Below are positions 4,944 to 5,979 of a DNA stretch of 5,979 bases, one piece after another (position 1 is the stretch's first letter; each line of letters opens with the position of its first letter). Source of the stretch: Thermoplasmatales archaeon UBA582 (GTDB taxonomy: Archaea; Thermoplasmatota; Thermoplasmata; Thermoplasmatales; Thermoplasmataceae); assembly GCA_002502705.1 (NCBI GenBank), contig DAQB01000069.1, positions 1 through 5,979 of the forward strand, read 5' to 3'. Under the pieces are notes generated by a model. It was not told the DNA's origin. It saw nothing but the letters and a program-made list of their open reading frames with translations, and searched no databases. The translations under genes and the position numbers were made by a program.

Positions 4944-4951
4944 TTATAAAT
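4944..4951 (+). promoter_or_regulatory. TATA-like box for the radical SAM gene
   Basis: TTATAAAT lies 29-36 bases upstream of the ATG at 4980. Initiation about 26 bases downstream of its centre would give a leader of roughly 7 bases. A second box-like stretch, TTTAAATA at 4880-4887, could be an alternative, more distant promoter. Confidence 0.5.
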
Positions 4952-4979
4952 CAGCCATATATTAGTAAATCAGTTTAAA

Positions 4980-5979
4980 ATGACTAAATTTGTACTGGTA
5001 TCCGACTACACTTTAAGCTCTAATTACAGGGATTTTCCACTTCTCGATTTCCTGCCTTGTGCGCCTTCACGTGCCGTTCCTGGGAGCATATACCGCTTCC
5101 TTAAGGGACCCGGACTGCCAGCAAAGCCAGACGGACAGAGTCTCTTCGCCCCTTATTCTCTCAGGAAACTGCAGGCCAGCCTACTGAGAAAATATGCGCC
5201 TACTAATATTGCGGTTGCACATGAGGATCACCTTGATCAGTTCATTAAAGATGACACTGAAATTATTGGGATAACGACAATGGATCCACTTGGTATAGGG
5301 CCTACCACAATGTCTTATTATGTACTTATGGGCGGGGACATGAGGCCATGGGTCAGGGTGGAATGGGATAACCTGATCAAGAAAGTCAATGCACTGAGAA
5401 GAGGAAAAAAGGCAAAGCTGGTCGTGGGCGGACCTGGTGTGTGGGAGTTTACCGTCCTGAAGGATGAAATTGGCTGGATGAACATTGATTATTTTGTGCA
5501 GGGAGAGACAGATGACATCGTTCCGGAACTTTTCCAGGAAATAGTTGATAATAACATCAACGAGAAGCTGTTCTACAGGGGCTATATGTCATATGATGAT
5601 AAATTCAGGAAGGTAATAGTCAAGGATCCACACTACATCGCCAGAGGAATAGAAACATCTGCTTACCCTAGACTTGAGGATATACCACTCATAACAGAAC
5701 CATCAATGAAAGGCATGGTTGAGGTCATGAGGGGATGCGGTGTGGGCTGCGATTTCTGCGAAGTAACATTGAGACCGCTAAGATATTATTCACCGGAGTC
5801 TGTAGCCAGGGAGGTTGCTGTCAATACAGCCGCAGGGCAGGATAACGCATGGCTGCATTCAGATGAGATATTCGCATACAAGCATGGTAACAGGTATGAA
5901 CCGAATACCGAGGCACTGACAGAACTGATGCAGGCCGTTATGTCCGTAAAGGGCTTGAAAACAGCTAACCCAACGCATG
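4980..5979 (+). CDS. B12-binding-like/radical SAM protein, 3' end cut off
   Basis: Starting at ATG 4980, 333 codons are present with no stop before the window ends. The N-terminal part (about 1-200) resembles the Rossmann-like cobalamin-binding region of archaeal B12-binding/radical SAM proteins: FAPYSLRKLQASLL (56-69), VAHEDHL (79-85), IIGITTMDPLGIGPTT (95-110), a VVGGPG turn (148-153) and a VQGETDDIVPELF segment (173-185). No cobalamin-ligand DxHxxG motif is seen, so cobalamin may bind base-off without a protein His or not at all. The radical SAM domain begins near 245: EVMRGCGVGCDFC (248-260) holds Cys253, Cys257 and Cys260, the CxxxCxxC ligands of a [4Fe-4S] cluster that cleaves S-adenosylmethionine. 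SDEIFAY (294-300) fits the following strand. The first ATG is chosen because it leads directly into strand 1 (KFVLVSDY). Class is clear; the substrate is unknown. Confidence 0.88.
   Translation, partial: MTKFVLVSDYTLSSNYRDFPLLDFLPCAPSRAVPGSIYRFLKGPGLPAKPDGQSLFAPYSLRKLQASLLRKYAPTNIAVAHEDHLDQFIKDDTEIIGITTMDPLGIGPTTMSYYVLMGGDMRPWVRVEWDNLIKKVNALRRGKKAKLVVGGPGVWEFTVLKDEIGWMNIDYFVQGETDDIVPELFQEIVDNNINEKLFYRGYMSYDDKFRKVIVKDPHYIARGIETSAYPRLEDIPLITEPSMKGMVEVMRGCGVGCDFCEVTLRPLRYYSPESVAREVAVNTAAGQDNAWLHSDEIFAYKHGNRYEPNTEALTELMQAVMSVKGLKTANPTH

Noticed and set aside
4902..4949. 15-codon plus-strand ORF (MEPYLSFSIRFAKIL) upstream of the radical SAM gene
   Set aside because: It could be a leader peptide if transcription began at the TTTAAATA box at 4880-4887, but the closer TATA-like box at 4944-4951 lies at its end and makes a leader unlikely.

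Overview
The window looks like a piece of an archaeal chromosome, most plausibly a Thermoplasmata-type euryarchaeon. The evidence is AT-rich DNA, heavy use of AGG/AGA and ATA codons, and A/T-rich boxes about 22-38 bases upstream of many start codons with almost no Shine-Dalgarno sequences. That pattern suggests leaderless or very short-leader transcripts. The gene families also fit: a CsaA-type tRNA-binding-fold protein, a DUF393 thiol oxidoreductase, a DUF4382 surface protein rich in N-glycosylation sequons, and an archaeal B12-binding/radical SAM protein. The lineage is an inference from these traits, not from a marker gene.

Left edge (1-452): a non-coding segment bounded by perfect 22-bp inverted repeats (1-22 and 283-304), resembling a MITE or a small non-autonomous insertion element. 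Its interior carries a dense cluster of AATGC/GCATT motifs that can form several mutually exclusive hairpins. Just right of it, a 46-codon ORF (453-593, +) encodes a possible small Cys-containing protein.

Middle (about 600-4352): six genes, all on the minus strand. In the direction of transcription they are a Fpg/Nei-family DNA glycosylase (4352-3636), a secreted or membrane-anchored DUF4382 protein (3579-3058), a five-helix membrane protein of unknown function (2779-2231), a DUF393 (DCC) thiol oxidoreductase (2074-1685) closely followed by a histidine phosphatase (1655-1074), and CsaA (995-663). Only the DUF393/phosphatase pair has operon-like spacing (29 bases); the others have gaps and candidate promoters of their own.

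Right side (4421-5979): divergent from the glycosylase is a small four-helix membrane protein (4451-4825, +). A B12-binding-like/radical SAM protein follows (4980 onward, +) and is cut by the window end after 333 codons, beyond its CxxxCxxC iron-sulfur motif.

Most of the window is ordinary housekeeping and accessory archaeal sequence, with no evident multi-gene defence or biosynthetic system. The most unusual items are the inverted-repeat element with its internal motif array, the small Cys-containing ORF, and the glycosylase, whose best-supported start puts Met where relatives have the catalytic N-terminal Pro.
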